From: an uncultured Bacteroidales bacterium
GTDB taxonomy: Bacteria; Bacteroidota; Bacteroidia; Bacteroidales; UBA932
Assembly: GCA_934725575.1 (NCBI GenBank)
Contig: CAKVCK010000018.1
Location: 1 to 64,000 of the forward strand
DNA length: 64,000 nucleotides
Direction: 5' to 3'
Shown: positions 25,936-34,262 of the stretch, piece by piece
Position numbering within the stretch: the stretch's first letter is position 1
Layout: the number at the start of each line of letters is the position of its first letter
Made by a program: the position numbers and the translations under genes
The notes under the pieces: model-generated
What the model saw: only the letters and a program-made list of their open reading frames with translations
Databases searched by the model: none
What the model was told of the DNA's origin: nothing

Positions 25936-27927
25936 ATGAACAAGATAACATCATTATTTGCTCTTTCGCTGGCCTGCCTGTATTTCACGGCGTGCCAGGA
26001 CGACTTTCCCACAATCCTGAACACTGAATATGCCCAGTCAGATGATGACACTCCGGATCCGGGCGATGAACCGGGCAAGGAAGGGGAGGATCTGGTCATA
26101 GGCTCGTACAATCTGTGGATATCTACAAAAGGAGTCGCTGAATATTCTTGGACATCCAGACGTGATGCCTTGGCCAAATCCATTGTAGACAACGGCTTTG
26201 ACGTATTCGGATTTCAGGAGGCTGACGCCACGATCCAGAGCGAGTTGCCGGTGCTTGTCGAGAAGAACGGCGGCAAGTACGAGTGGTGGTTTGTCGGCAG
26301 GGACAGCCAGGATGCCAGAGGCGGCGAGGCCGTCGGACTGGCTTGGAACCCGGAACGTTTTGAGTTGACAGACAAACATTATTTTTGGTTGTCGGAGACT
26401 CCGGATGTCTTGAGTTATGGTTGGGACGAGAAAGCCTACCATAGGATGGCTGCCTGCGCTATTGTCAAGGACAGGATTTACAACAAGTCGTTCTTGATGA
26501 TGGTGACTCACGCTCCTCTGTCTTCGGATGCCAGGGCAAAGGCCGCCGCGCTTCTTGTGGAGCGGGCGAAGATGTACAATCCGAAAGGAATGCCGTCCGT
26601 CCTTGTCGGAGATATGAACGCATATCCTTCCGACCCCGCCTCACAGGTCTTCCGTTCCTACTGGTCTGATTCAAGGTCGGTTGCCCCCTCGGACAAGGTT
26701 TTCGGTCCTTTAGGCACCTTCCAGAGCCATAACACTTCCGTTGATCTTTCTCAGGAGAGCAGACGGATTGACTACATCTATGTGAATGGCGAGATTGATG
26801 TTAAATCGTACAAGGTAGATGCTTCTCTTTACGGGAACATCTATCCGTCGGATCACTGTCCTGTGAAAGTGACGGCCACAGTCACGTATGTTCCTGACGA
26901 GGTGGAAGGAAAGGGCTCCACTGAGGAACCATACCTTATCAACAGTGTCTCGGACTGGAATGAGATCTCGGCCTCGATGGATCCGGCCGTAGAGTCTCCG
27001 GAGTTCTCCAAAACGGCTTATTACAAGATACTCAATGACATTGACTTTTCCGAAAAACAGTTCTCCGCGTGGAAACAGTTTGACGGTACGCTTGACGGAG
27101 GAGATCATAAACTGTCCGGTATAACCTCCGAAAATGAGACGGATGACTATTCCTTTGGTTTGATCGGAGTCAATGCCGGAACGATAAGGAATTTGTCGGT
27201 CGAGGCTTCATTCACATCATCGTTCAAGAACCTTGGTGGAATCGCTGGAACAAACAACGGACTGATTGACGGCGCTTCATACAAGGGAATCCTGATCGGT
27301 AAAGGCGGTGCTTCCTGCATCGGCGGTATCGCTGGGATGAATACTGGAGTCATTGTGAATTCAGCGAATCTCGGCGGAAAGATCCTTGCAGCGGATGCCG
27401 CAAAGTCAGAGAACTGCGGTGGCATCGCCGGTGCCGTGGCCCAGGGACATTATGTCATCAACTGCTACAGTTGGATAGAACGCATCGAGTCGAGCAACAA
27501 CAACATTGGTGGTGTTGTCGGATTTGTCGGCAACAACAGTTTCGTCGTGAACTGCTATTCCACGATCGAGAGCATCAAATCCAATGGAACATATTGCAGT
27601 GCCTTAGGTTACAGCAAAATAGGCAACATCCGCAACGTCTATGGCAACACCGTTTGCAATGCTTCCAAGGCTGGTGTGGTCGTGGCCAACGACAAGAAGG
27701 CCGGTACCGTCTGGAAAGTGACAACCGGAAGTCTGCTCACTTTGGAGCAGATGAAGGAAGGCCCTGTGGCTGTCGCCTCGACCGGAGAGACCGCCGCCAA
27801 TTTCGCTGAGGCCCTCAGCAAAGGCGCGGAGGAGTTCACATCGATGTCAACGAATGTCCTTCCGACCAAGCCCGAAGTGACCCTGCGTCTGTGGGAGATC
27901 TCAGCATCCTACCCGGTCTTCAAGTAA
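25936..27927 (+). CDS. Endonuclease/exonuclease/phosphatase lipoprotein with GLUG repeats
   Basis: Lipoprotein of 663 residues (lipobox LSLACLYFTACQDD). Residues about 55-320 are an EEP-superfamily phosphoesterase (DNase I, sphingomyelinase and inositol-phosphatase fold): metal Asn in GSYNLW, metal Glu in FGFQEAD, THAPLSSDARAK with the catalytic His, GDMNAYP with Asp and Asn, RRIDYIYV, and the final SDHCP. Residues about 330-600 hold repeats of GLUG or adhesin type (LGGIAGTNNGLIDGASYKG; GGIAGMNTGVIVNSANLGG; IGGVVGFVGNNSFVVNCYS). The catalytic set looks complete. The substrate could be a phospholipid head group, an inositol phosphate, a nucleic acid or another phosphodiester. It is the last gene of the SusCD unit, with only 6 bp to the convergent TonB receptor gene. 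Confidence 0.88.
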   Translation: MNKITSLFALSLACLYFTACQDDFPTILNTEYAQSDDDTPDPGDEPGKEGEDLVIGSYNLWISTKGVAEYSWTSRRDALAKSIVDNGFDVFGFQEADATIQSELPVLVEKNGGKYEWWFVGRDSQDARGGEAVGLAWNPERFELTDKHYFWLSETPDVLSYGWDEKAYHRMAACAIVKDRIYNKSFLMMVTHAPLSSDARAKAAALLVERAKMYNPKGMPSVLVGDMNAYPSDPASQVFRSYWSDSRSVAPSDKVFGPLGTFQSHNTSVDLSQESRRIDYIYVNGEIDVKSYKVDASLYGNIYPSDHCPVKVTATVTYVPDEVEGKGSTEEPYLINSVSDWNEISASMDPAVESPEFSKTAYYKILNDIDFSEKQFSAWKQFDGTLDGGDHKLSGITSENETDDYSFGLIGVNAGTIRNLSVEASFTSSFKNLGGIAGTNNGLIDGASYKGILIGKGGASCIGGIAGMNTGVIVNSANLGGKILAADAAKSENCGGIAGAVAQGHYVINCYSWIERIESSNNNIGGVVGFVGNNSFVVNCYSTIESIKSNGTYCSALGYSKIGNIRNVYGNTVCNASKAGVVVANDKKAGTVWKVTTGSLLTLEQMKEGPVAVASTGETAANFAEALSKGAEEFTSMSTNVLPTKPEVTLRLWEISASYPVFK

Positions 27928-27933
27928 AGACTT

Positions 27934-30045
27934 TCAAAACATCCCCGTGTCATTGTCGGCATTCTTGATTTTCTGATCGATGGCACGGGCTTTCTTCCCG
28001 TAGGAGAAATTATAGACACAAGTGAGGATGACCGTGTTTTTCTGGCTGGTCATCCTGCTTGTGTTTTTCATTGTCACAAGCGATCCTGGTGCGGTCTCCT
28101 CACTGACTTTCCAATGGTAGAACGGATAGCGCATTCCGGCTCCGAGACGGAGATTCTTCCCGATCCTCCGGGAGAACTCAAAGTAACCGTAGTTCTCACC
28201 TTTTGATATGCCGATGTCGCTGATCGACTTGAAGGGCAGGTTGTACATAGCCTCGGCTGTCCACTTCTTTCCTGAATATCTAAGCATCGCCATTCCGCCA
28301 AGGCTCTTGACCGATCTGTCCGCGCCGCTTCCTGTCAACCTTTGGTCGTTGTACATCGCATAGACGGTAAGCGAGAGGGGAATATTCCTGAATGGTTTGA
28401 TCCTGCCTCCGAGAGCGGCCATCACGGCAATCATATTTCCCGAGTTCTCATCCATTTCAACAAGCAGCCCGTCAGTGTGACTGAAAATAGGAATTATTTG
28501 ATTGTCATTGTGATAAACAAGGATGTACGGATTGATGTAGAGCCAAGAATTGTTGAATGAATATCCAATCATCGCATCCCGTGTTGTGTAACTTTCGAGT
28601 TCAGGGTTGCTCTTCACGAGCCATTTGTCATCCTTGTAATATGACGCATCGCCCATCCATCCGATCTTCGGAGTCGAAGTATCGCTTGAGTAATTAAAAT
28701 ACATCGAGGAGTGATCGTTGAATGTGTTGTTTAGCTGGATGAGCGGGCGGAAATAGATGTAGTCGTGCCTTCCGGATGCCTTGGTTTCGTAGCCGAAATG
28801 TTCCATAGCCGCTCCGACAGAATAGCTGAACCCTCCTGCGTTTCCTGAATATTCACACCACAGTCTACCGAGATCGGTGTTGATGTCCGAACGGACGGTG
28901 ACTTCTCCGTTACCGCTGTTTTGCCCGGCAAGGCTGGCCGTGGCTCTGGCTCCGAAACCAAGCTTATGTTTCTCGGACAGCGTCCGTCCATAGACGGCCT
29001 CAAGGATTCCTGAATATTTCCGCCCGTCGGTCAGGCTTGTCGAGGATAGTATGGGAGTCGCTCCTGCATATTCATAAAACCCTTTGCGGCTTTTGGTGTC
29101 GAAGGCGGTGGCGACGAAGTTCACTGACAGTTCGTGTCTGTCGGAGAATCTGCGGTTCCAGTAGATATCGAGTGCCGGGGAGAGATATTCGGACCAATCG
29201 TCCTTGTGGTCTGTTACTTCAGATGTCGTGGATTCTTTGGTTGTCAGATTCGTGACGGTTTTGAGGGCGCTTTGGCTTACGGGCCAGTCCTTTTTCTCGT
29301 AGCCTAAAGTGAATTGTGCTTTCAGGGCGCTTTTCTCGTCTTTCATCCTGACCAGATCAAGTGAGACGTTGTGCTGGTTCCGTGTAAAATCAGTGTCCAG
29401 ACCATCTTTCTCTTTGGTGTAACGGTAGCCTCCGGCTTCATATTCAAGGAACTCGTCGATGCCATAGCCTCCGCTTTTGCTCGGTTTCCCGGAATATTCA
29501 ATGCCGATCATTGTGTTTTTCAAGACTTGACGATAGGAGACGGCGTTGTTGCCCCAAGGGGTTGTGACCGCCTCCTTTAGGTTCAGCATCAGGCTGCCGC
29601 CGATTCCGGGCCTTCGGGTGATGATGTTCACAAGCGAGCCGCTGCCGGCGAATGAATATCTTGCCGGGGCGCTCTGGTAGAAGTCGATGCTTTTGATGTC
29701 CGCCGGGGTGAGTAGTGATAGGGAAGCGCTGGTAGTCGGGAGGCCGTTGAGAAGGATCGTCAGGCCTTTGCCGTTCAGAAGTTTGGCCTCATCGTCCTTG
29801 ACCAAGATTCCAGGGATCAGTTTCAGGGTCTCCAGCGCGGTCGCGTGGGCGTTCCTGTCTTCCTTGTTCAGGTAGAATTTCTGGTGGTCGCTAAAATGCT
29901 TGACGCTTCTTCCGGTGAACACCGCCGCTTTCAGGGTGTCAGTTCGCTCGCTTGCCTCGACAGGCTCCGCGACCGGATGAAATGCTTCAGCTTGAATGCC
30001 GATAACGCAAACACATAACGTGCAAAATAGTCTTCTGGAATCCAT
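27934..30045 (-). CDS. TonB-dependent outer-membrane receptor, no SusD partner
   Basis: Outer-membrane beta-barrel receptor of 703 residues. A signal peptide precedes a plug domain (LETLKLIPGILVKDDEAKLL; GLTILLNGLPTTSASLSLLT; ADIKSIDFYQSAPARYSFAG), then a long barrel of the CirA/OMP_b-brl_3 type ending near VILTCVYNFSYG. It lacks both the usual N-terminal carboxypeptidase-like domain and a SusD neighbour. The first mature residues include VAEPVEASE, which is the translation of a REP-like repeat inserted in the reading frame at 29954-29976. It is divergent from the HTH regulator at 30258, with 212 bp of control region between them. The ligand is unknown. Confidence 0.85.
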   Translation of the reverse strand: MDSRRLFCTLCVCVIGIQAEAFHPVAEPVEASERTDTLKAAVFTGRSVKHFSDHQKFYLNKEDRNAHATALETLKLIPGILVKDDEAKLLNGKGLTILLNGLPTTSASLSLLTPADIKSIDFYQSAPARYSFAGSGSLVNIITRRPGIGGSLMLNLKEAVTTPWGNNAVSYRQVLKNTMIGIEYSGKPSKSGGYGIDEFLEYEAGGYRYTKEKDGLDTDFTRNQHNVSLDLVRMKDEKSALKAQFTLGYEKKDWPVSQSALKTVTNLTTKESTTSEVTDHKDDWSEYLSPALDIYWNRRFSDRHELSVNFVATAFDTKSRKGFYEYAGATPILSSTSLTDGRKYSGILEAVYGRTLSEKHKLGFGARATASLAGQNSGNGEVTVRSDINTDLGRLWCEYSGNAGGFSYSVGAAMEHFGYETKASGRHDYIYFRPLIQLNNTFNDHSSMYFNYSSDTSTPKIGWMGDASYYKDDKWLVKSNPELESYTTRDAMIGYSFNNSWLYINPYILVYHNDNQIIPIFSHTDGLLVEMDENSGNMIAVMAALGGRIKPFRNIPLSLTVYAMYNDQRLTGSGADRSVKSLGGMAMLRYSGKKWTAEAMYNLPFKSISDIGISKGENYGYFEFSRRIGKNLRLGAGMRYPFYHWKVSEETAPGSLVTMKNTSRMTSQKNTVILTCVYNFSYGKKARAIDQKIKNADNDTGMF
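29954..29976 (-). repeat. REP-like repeat inside the TonB receptor coding sequence
   Basis: CCTCGACAGGCTCCGCGACC matches the reverse complement of the 3319-3343 repeat at 18 of 20 positions. It is in frame and encodes part of VAEPVEAS between the signal peptide and the plug domain, a tolerant place for an insertion. Confidence 0.6.
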
Positions 30046-30063
30046 ATCTTATAGTCTTTGTCG

Positions 30064-30071
30064 GCAAAATT
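30064..30071 (-). promoter_or_regulatory. Promoter -7 box for the TonB receptor
   Basis: On the minus strand TAATTTTG fits TAnnTTTG, with a TTG 16 nt further upstream (short spacing). The start codon is about 18 nt downstream. Confidence 0.42.
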
Positions 30072-30197
30072 ACCTGAATATAGTTTTACAACCGGAAATA
30101 TGCTTGAATTTTTCTTTTGCGCAATTTGCTGATTGCTAGTATCTTGTGGGAATTCTTTCTCGCGAATCCTCTTACATAGTCTTACATGACTGTTTTT

Positions 30198-30212
30198 TTA
30201 CTAACTTAGTAA
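30198..30212. promoter_or_regulatory. Palindromic operator candidate
   Basis: TTACTAA-C-TTAGTAA is a perfect 7-bp inverted repeat with a one-base centre, 46 bp before the regulator start. Two direct CTTACAT words stand just upstream (30171-30177 and 30181-30187). It may be bound by the divergent HTH regulator. Confidence 0.4.
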
Positions 30213-30257
30213 GCGTTATTGGTTTGATAAAGACATAGTGAGAGACTTATTTGCCGG

Positions 30258-31193
30258 ATGAGACTTAGAACCGTCATATTCATTGTCATCCTGTCCTTGT
30301 GCTTCGCTTCCTGCGCGCGCTCGTTCAGGACGGCTGAGCAGTTTCTGGATGAGATCGAGGCCCGGCTGGAGACCCAGCCTGACAGCGCTTTCATCGCATT
30401 GGATTCCTTGGACAGAAGTCTGCTTGGCACGAAGGAACTCCGTGCCCGCCACGCCCTGCTCTACACGATTGCTCTGGAGAAGGTCGGGATGGAGATCACC
30501 TCCGACAGCATAATCAACATCGCGGTTGACTATTATTCCTCGTCCGGGGATGAGGAGATGAAAGAAAAAGCTCTGTATTACAAGAATATAATCGATCAGA
30601 ATGCCGCCACTGTCCATAAGGATACCCTTGCCCTTCAGCGGCAGAAGATCATTGAGGAGCGTTACACAGACAAACAGTCGATTGTGGATCGTGGCAAGTC
30701 CATCTGGCTGCTTTGCCTTTTGGTCGCCATTGTGGTTGCGGTTCTGGTTGTTGTCGTAAGGCTGTTCAGAAGAACCCACCGAGAGCTGATGGGTAAGCCG
30801 GACGATGAGGCATTGGCCATAATCCGGGAAAGGATGTCGGTGCTGGACAAGTTCTTAGCGTCCAGGCTTTCCTCGGACTGCTCATTCGACAGGGCAGCGG
30901 AGGCTGAGCTTGACCGCCTGGTCTCGGATCAGGATGATTTCCTGCGTTCCACGATGGTGCTCTTCCGTGACAGCCATCCCGGATTCGTGTCCGAGCTGAA
31001 GTCCCACGGCCTGACGGATTGGGAGATCGGCTATTGCTGCCTCTATGTCCTCGGGCTCAAAGGCAAGGATGTCGGCAACTATCTCAAGAAGAAGCGCAAC
31101 TACATAATCAGCAGTGACATCCGCCGCAAACTCGGCTTGACCGAGCACGACACCAACCTCGGAATCTGGCTCCGCTCCCGTCTTGCTGCCTGA
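30258..31193 (+). CDS. Membrane-anchored HTH regulator with N-terminal helical sensor
   Basis: 311 residues in three parts. The N-terminus is a lipoprotein-type signal (FIVILSLCFASCARS) followed by TPR-like helices to about 140, which should face the periplasm. One strong transmembrane helix lies at about 148-172 (IWLLCLLVAIVVAVLVVVVR). The cytoplasmic C-terminus ends in a LuxR-like helix-turn-helix (LTDWEIGYCCLYVLGLKGKD, then SDIRRKLGL). Similar proteins in Bacteroidales sit beside six-bladed beta-propeller lipoprotein genes, as here. A direct membrane-bound transcription factor is the likely role (inference). Its last codons form the first unit of the 26-bp tandem repeat at 31176. Confidence 0.75.
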   Translation: MRLRTVIFIVILSLCFASCARSFRTAEQFLDEIEARLETQPDSAFIALDSLDRSLLGTKELRARHALLYTIALEKVGMEITSDSIINIAVDYYSSSGDEEMKEKALYYKNIIDQNAATVHKDTLALQRQKIIEERYTDKQSIVDRGKSIWLLCLLVAIVVAVLVVVVRLFRRTHRELMGKPDDEALAIIRERMSVLDKFLASRLSSDCSFDRAAEAELDRLVSDQDDFLRSTMVLFRDSHPGFVSELKSHGLTDWEIGYCCLYVLGLKGKDVGNYLKKKRNYIISSDIRRKLGLTEHDTNLGIWLRSRLAA

Positions 31194-31279
31194 CATCCCT
31201 CTTCTGCCTTACCGCCTGACATCTCTCTCCCGCCTTGCCACCTGACATTCCTCTCCCGCCATACTGCTTGATTGTCAGA
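31176..31279. repeat. 26-bp tandem repeat, four units
   Basis: Units start at 31176, 31202, 31228 and 31254. The consensus is near TCCCGCCTTGCYRCCTGACA then TYCCTC. Unit 1 contains the last codons and the stop TGA of the HTH regulator gene; unit 4 is degenerate. There are no spacers, so this is not CRISPR. Confidence 0.75.
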
Positions 31280-31280
31280 C

Positions 31281-31461
31281 TTTTCTCCGGTATAACTGCC
31301 TTTGCCCGGATAAAGTTGTCAATTAACATATTTCCTCCGGTAAAAGCCTGTTTGCCCGGACAAAGCGGGTGATGCCCCCGTTTCTCCGGTGAAACGCTTG
31401 TTTACCGGACAAAGCGGGTGATGCCCCCGTTTCTCCGGTGAAACGCTTGTTTACCGGACAA
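31281..31461. repeat. 49-50-bp hairpin-forming tandem repeat
   Basis: Units start at 31281, 31331, 31381 and 31430 (the last partial). Units 3 and 4 are identical as far as unit 4 extends; units 1 and 2 are more diverged. Each contains an inverted pair of CCGGT/ACCGG type words around GAAACGCTTGTTT, so each can fold as a hairpin. The array fills the gap between two convergent genes and may act as a multiple terminator. Confidence 0.75.
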
Positions 31462-31462
31462 A

Positions 31463-32608
31463 TTATTTAGCCTTTGCGAGCATAATGATCGGGTCGGATT
31501 CGGACGTGATCCCATCTACGCCGATGGATGACAGATATGAGTATGCTTTCTGCCGAGCTTCATCGGTGATGTCCCTGTAGTATGTATAGTTAATAGTCGA
31601 GGGATCAAGGACATCGATCAGCCAGCCTTCGCTCTGCCATCTCGGGCTGAATTTGGTGTTAAAGTTGTCAGAGAGCCTGAAATCTCCCTTGTAAATGATC
31701 CCGTTCGACTTTTTCAGAACAAAGTGCTTATAATCCCAACTCCTGTCAAAGATGCTGAGATAGAGATTCTTGTTGTCTTCCGCATATTCCACGATAAACT
31801 GCGTGTCGGAGACATTGCTGTTGAAGTCCTTCAAGTCTTCCTTTGTGACAGAGTGAGGGAAGAAGAATGAATATTTCGGGGTCAACCGTCCCGCCCTGTA
31901 CGAATAGATAGTGTCGCGGCACGCCGGATTGTACAATATCTCATCGGCGTACTTCCGTAGGGAATGATGGTTCGGAAGCGCGAATGGGCTCTCGCAGTCA
32001 AAGAAGAAAGTATTCGGAATATAACTGAGCGTGTCACCTTCCTGGCTTAGCTCAACTATGGCATCACGCTCATCCCCAAAGATGTTCAACACATTCTCGA
32101 TTATTGATCCGGAATCAGAAATTACAAATAGCCTGTTTTGGTAACTATTTGTTGCAGAAATTGTTGATAGATATACACCATCGCTGGAAAATTTCATAAT
32201 GCCCTTTGCCCTGTCCGCGACATACAAGACGTTGTCCGCTTTGCTGTAAGCGATGTCTGTCGGAATCAGATATTCACCCTCGGCGCGTCCTTCCACTGAT
32301 ATTGTGTAGATCAGAGAGCCGTCAAGTGCAAAGCGGAATATTCCAAAAGGATTGACGGTCAGAAGATAAAAGGAATCCTCCGACATACAGACCTTAAGGA
32401 TGTTTGAAAGATTGTAGGCTTCGTCTGTTTTAAGAGGGACGAATCTTATCGGGTCGAAGACTTCTGACAGCGACAGCGTCGGCGCATTCTCAAAATCACG
32501 GTAGTCGAAAGAATTTGCCTGGGATCTTTTCCCACAAGATGCAATACTTGCCGCACAGAGGATGATTCCTAATGAATATGCGAGCATCGCAGTGTTTCTC
32601 TTTTTCAT
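31463..32608 (-). CDS. Six-bladed beta-propeller lipoprotein
   Basis: Surface or periplasmic lipoprotein of 381 residues; lipobox LCAASIASCGKR. The body matches the 6-bladed beta-propeller family of Bacteroidales: SEVFDPIRFVPLKTDE, then NHL-like blades such as GIFRFALDGSLIYTISVEG, DIAYSKADNVLYVADRAKGI and SSDGVYLSTISATN. These proteins occur near membrane-bound HTH regulators, as here, and are often linked to small secreted peptides. I see no such peptide gene nearby. Function unknown; ligand binding or signalling is likely. A promoter-like box lies 59 nt before the ATG. Confidence 0.82.
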   Translation of the reverse strand: MKKRNTAMLAYSLGIILCAASIASCGKRSQANSFDYRDFENAPTLSLSEVFDPIRFVPLKTDEAYNLSNILKVCMSEDSFYLLTVNPFGIFRFALDGSLIYTISVEGRAEGEYLIPTDIAYSKADNVLYVADRAKGIMKFSSDGVYLSTISATNSYQNRLFVISDSGSIIENVLNIFGDERDAIVELSQEGDTLSYIPNTFFFDCESPFALPNHHSLRKYADEILYNPACRDTIYSYRAGRLTPKYSFFFPHSVTKEDLKDFNSNVSDTQFIVEYAEDNKNLYLSIFDRSWDYKHFVLKKSNGIIYKGDFRLSDNFNTKFSPRWQSEGWLIDVLDPSTINYTYYRDITDEARQKAYSYLSSIGVDGITSESDPIIMLAKAK

Positions 32609-32666
32609 CGCAGATAAATGTTATGTTAGCTGATCGTAATACGTTGTTTTTAATAACTTGCGCCAG

Positions 32667-32674
32667 CAAATTTA
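32667..32674 (-). promoter_or_regulatory. Promoter -7 box for the propeller lipoprotein
   Basis: The minus strand reads TAAATTTG, matching TAnnTTTG, with TTTTG 16 nt upstream. The 5' leader is about 55 nt. Confidence 0.5.
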
Positions 32675-32814
32675 CCTTGAAAAAGTTTTACAAAAGTGTT
32701 TAGAGTGGATATTTTTTGTTGCTGTAATTTATTGATGGATAGGATTTTGTGCGTTTTCTTTCGCTATCGGCCTCTTGAAAAGTCTTACATTGGCCGAGAG
32801 TTACAACGTATAGA

Positions 32815-32850
32815 AAACAAAAAAGGTCAAGGACTGTCTCCTTGACCTTA
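32815..32850 (-). terminator. Intrinsic terminator of the rplS-tRNA unit
   Basis: A perfect 11-bp stem (32823-32833 with 32839-32849) around a 5-nt loop is followed on the minus strand by a run of six T. It begins 4 bp after the tRNA-Gly CCA end. Confidence 0.88.
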
Positions 32851-32853
32851 ACC

Positions 32854-32929
32854 TGGAGCGGAATGCGAGGCTCGAACTCGTGACCTTCGGCTTGGGAAGC
32901 CAACGCTCTACCAACTGAGCTAATTCCGC
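32854..32929 (-). tRNA. tRNA-Gly (CCC)
   Basis: A 76-nt cloverleaf with acceptor stem GCGGAAT/ATTCCGC, D-loop AGTTGGTA, anticodon loop TTCCCAA (anticodon CCC) and T-loop TTCGAGC. The 3' CCA is encoded. It is the last RNA of the rplS transcript, before the terminator. Confidence 0.95.
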
Positions 32930-32978
32930 AAAACAAATGCGAGACTGATTGATTGTGTTCAATAGCCTCGCATCTTTG

Positions 32979-33052
32979 TGATCCCCACAGGATTCAAACC
33001 TGTAACCTTTTGATCCGTAGTCAAATGCTCTATTCAGTTGAGCTAGGGGACC
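32979..33052 (-). tRNA. tRNA-Arg (ACG)
   Basis: A 74-nt cloverleaf with acceptor stem GGTCCCC/GGGGATC, anticodon loop CTACGGA (anticodon ACG, the form normally read as inosine after TadA editing) and T-loop TTTGAATC. The CCA end is not encoded, unlike the neighbouring tRNA-Gly. Confidence 0.94.
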
Positions 33053-33092
33053 AGTTTGTCGGAGACTCGCTCCGACTTTATCTCTACAAGGA

Positions 33093-33473
33093 CTATGCTT
33101 GCTCTTCCTTAACGATGGCAAGCTTCTTTTCCTTGATTCTTGCCTTCTTACCGGAAAGCTGACGCAGATAGAAGATTCTTGCCCTGCGAACCTTGCCGAC
33201 CTTGTTCAGTTCAATACTGTCAATGAATGGTGACTGAATCGGGAAAATCCTCTCAACTCCGATACCTCCTGAAATCTTGCGGACTGTGAAGGTCTTTGTC
33301 TGAGGAGTAGCACCTCTAAGCTGGATAACCACGCCTCTGAACTTCTGGAGTCTATCCTTGTCACCTTCCTTAATTCTGTAGGTTACGGTAACTGTGTCAC
33401 CGGCCTTGAATTTTGGATACGTAGCGACTTTCTCGTTAGCGAAAGCCTGTTCTACAACTTTAATCAAATCCAT
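33093..33473 (-). CDS. rplS: 50S ribosomal protein L19
   Basis: 126-residue large-subunit protein at the interface with the 30S. It shows the full family pattern: FKAGDTVTVTYRIKEGDK, QKFRGVVIQLRG, FTVRKISGGIGVERIFPI then SIELNKVGKVRRARIFYLR. It is unlinked here to rpsP-rimM-trmD. It leads a unit with tRNA-Arg and tRNA-Gly, and a strong promoter lies about 78 nt upstream of the ATG. Confidence 0.97.
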   Translation of the reverse strand: MDLIKVVEQAFANEKVATYPKFKAGDTVTVTYRIKEGDKDRLQKFRGVVIQLRGATPQTKTFTVRKISGGIGVERIFPIQSPFIDSIELNKVGKVRRARIFYLRQLSGKKARIKEKKLAIVKEEQA

Positions 33474-33550
33474 CTCTCAATAAATTTTGTGGCAACATTA
33501 CGCACATTTGATAACGACCCGTAAGCGGTTGCTCTTGTTTTTTCGGACTG

Positions 33551-33579
33551 CAAATGTACGAATATTTTCTTAATTCCAA
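33551..33579 (-). promoter_or_regulatory. rplS-tRNA promoter
   Basis: Minus-strand TTTTTG, an 18-nt spacer and TACATTTG form a close match to the TTG/TAnnTTTG consensus. The leader to the rplS ATG is about 75 nt. Confidence 0.68.
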
Positions 33580-33592
33580 AAACTTTTTGAGA

Positions 33593-34252
33593 TTATTTGA
33601 AAAATTTCAGCGCTGATCTGCACAAATCGGTGATTTTTGACCATTCTCCGGCCGCGATCATCTCTTTCGGGAACAGTTTAGAGCCCATCCCGACGCAGGT
33701 GACTCCGGATTTGGCCCAGGCCGAGAGATTCTCCTCGGTCGGCTCCACACTTCCTGTGGCCATGATCATAGACCAAGGCAGAGGTGCGAGAACGTCCTTC
33801 ACGAACTTCGGTCCGCCTACGCTTCCGGCAGGGAAGACCTTCACGAGGTCACAGCCGAGTTCCTGCGCGTTGCAGATCTCGGTGACGCTTCCGCATCCAG
33901 GGGTGTAAGGAATCCCGTGTCTGTTGCACAGTCTGGCGACCTCCGGGTTCAGAGACGGCGACACGATGAAGTTCGCGCCCATCTGAATGTATAGAGCTGC
34001 CGTTGGAGTGTCCAGAATGGTTCCCGCACCGAGGATAAGCCCGGGGCACTCGGCCAAAACGAACTTGGACAACTCCTTGAAAACCTCGATCGCGAAGTCT
34101 CCGCGGTTTGTGAACTCAAAGGCCCTGATGCCGCCTTCATAGCAGGCCTTGACAACGTTTTGGGCGATTTCCACATTATTGTTGAAGAATACCGGGACTA
34201 TTCCCGTCTCTTTCATCGCCGTCAAGGTCTCAAGCTTTCTGTATTTTGACAT
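33593..34252 (-). CDS. eda: KDPG/KHG aldolase
   Basis: Splits 2-keto-3-deoxy-6-phosphogluconate to pyruvate and glyceraldehyde-3-phosphate in the cytoplasm; 219 residues. It is a class I aldolase with the Schiff-base lysine in CDLVKVFPAGSVGG, the catalytic Glu region GGIRAFEFTNRGD, and LGAGTILDT. It starts 10 bp after the stop of kdgK and is the last gene of the leftward grpE-dnaJ unit. It completes the uronate route fed by the polysaccharide locus at 38181-52722. Confidence 0.94.
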   Translation of the reverse strand: MSKYRKLETLTAMKETGIVPVFFNNNVEIAQNVVKACYEGGIRAFEFTNRGDFAIEVFKELSKFVLAECPGLILGAGTILDTPTAALYIQMGANFIVSPSLNPEVARLCNRHGIPYTPGCGSVTEICNAQELGCDLVKVFPAGSVGGPKFVKDVLAPLPWSMIMATGSVEPTEENLSAWAKSGVTCVGMGSKLFPKEMIAAGEWSKITDLCRSALKFFK

Positions 34253-34262
34253 ATCCGTAAAA

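Noticed and set aside
31281..31461. CRISPR array
   Set aside because: The units are contiguous with no unique spacers, there are too few of them, and no cas gene is near.
32854..33052. Integration site (att) at the tRNA genes
   Set aside because: No integrase and no direct repeat of a tRNA 3' end is seen in the flanking DNA.
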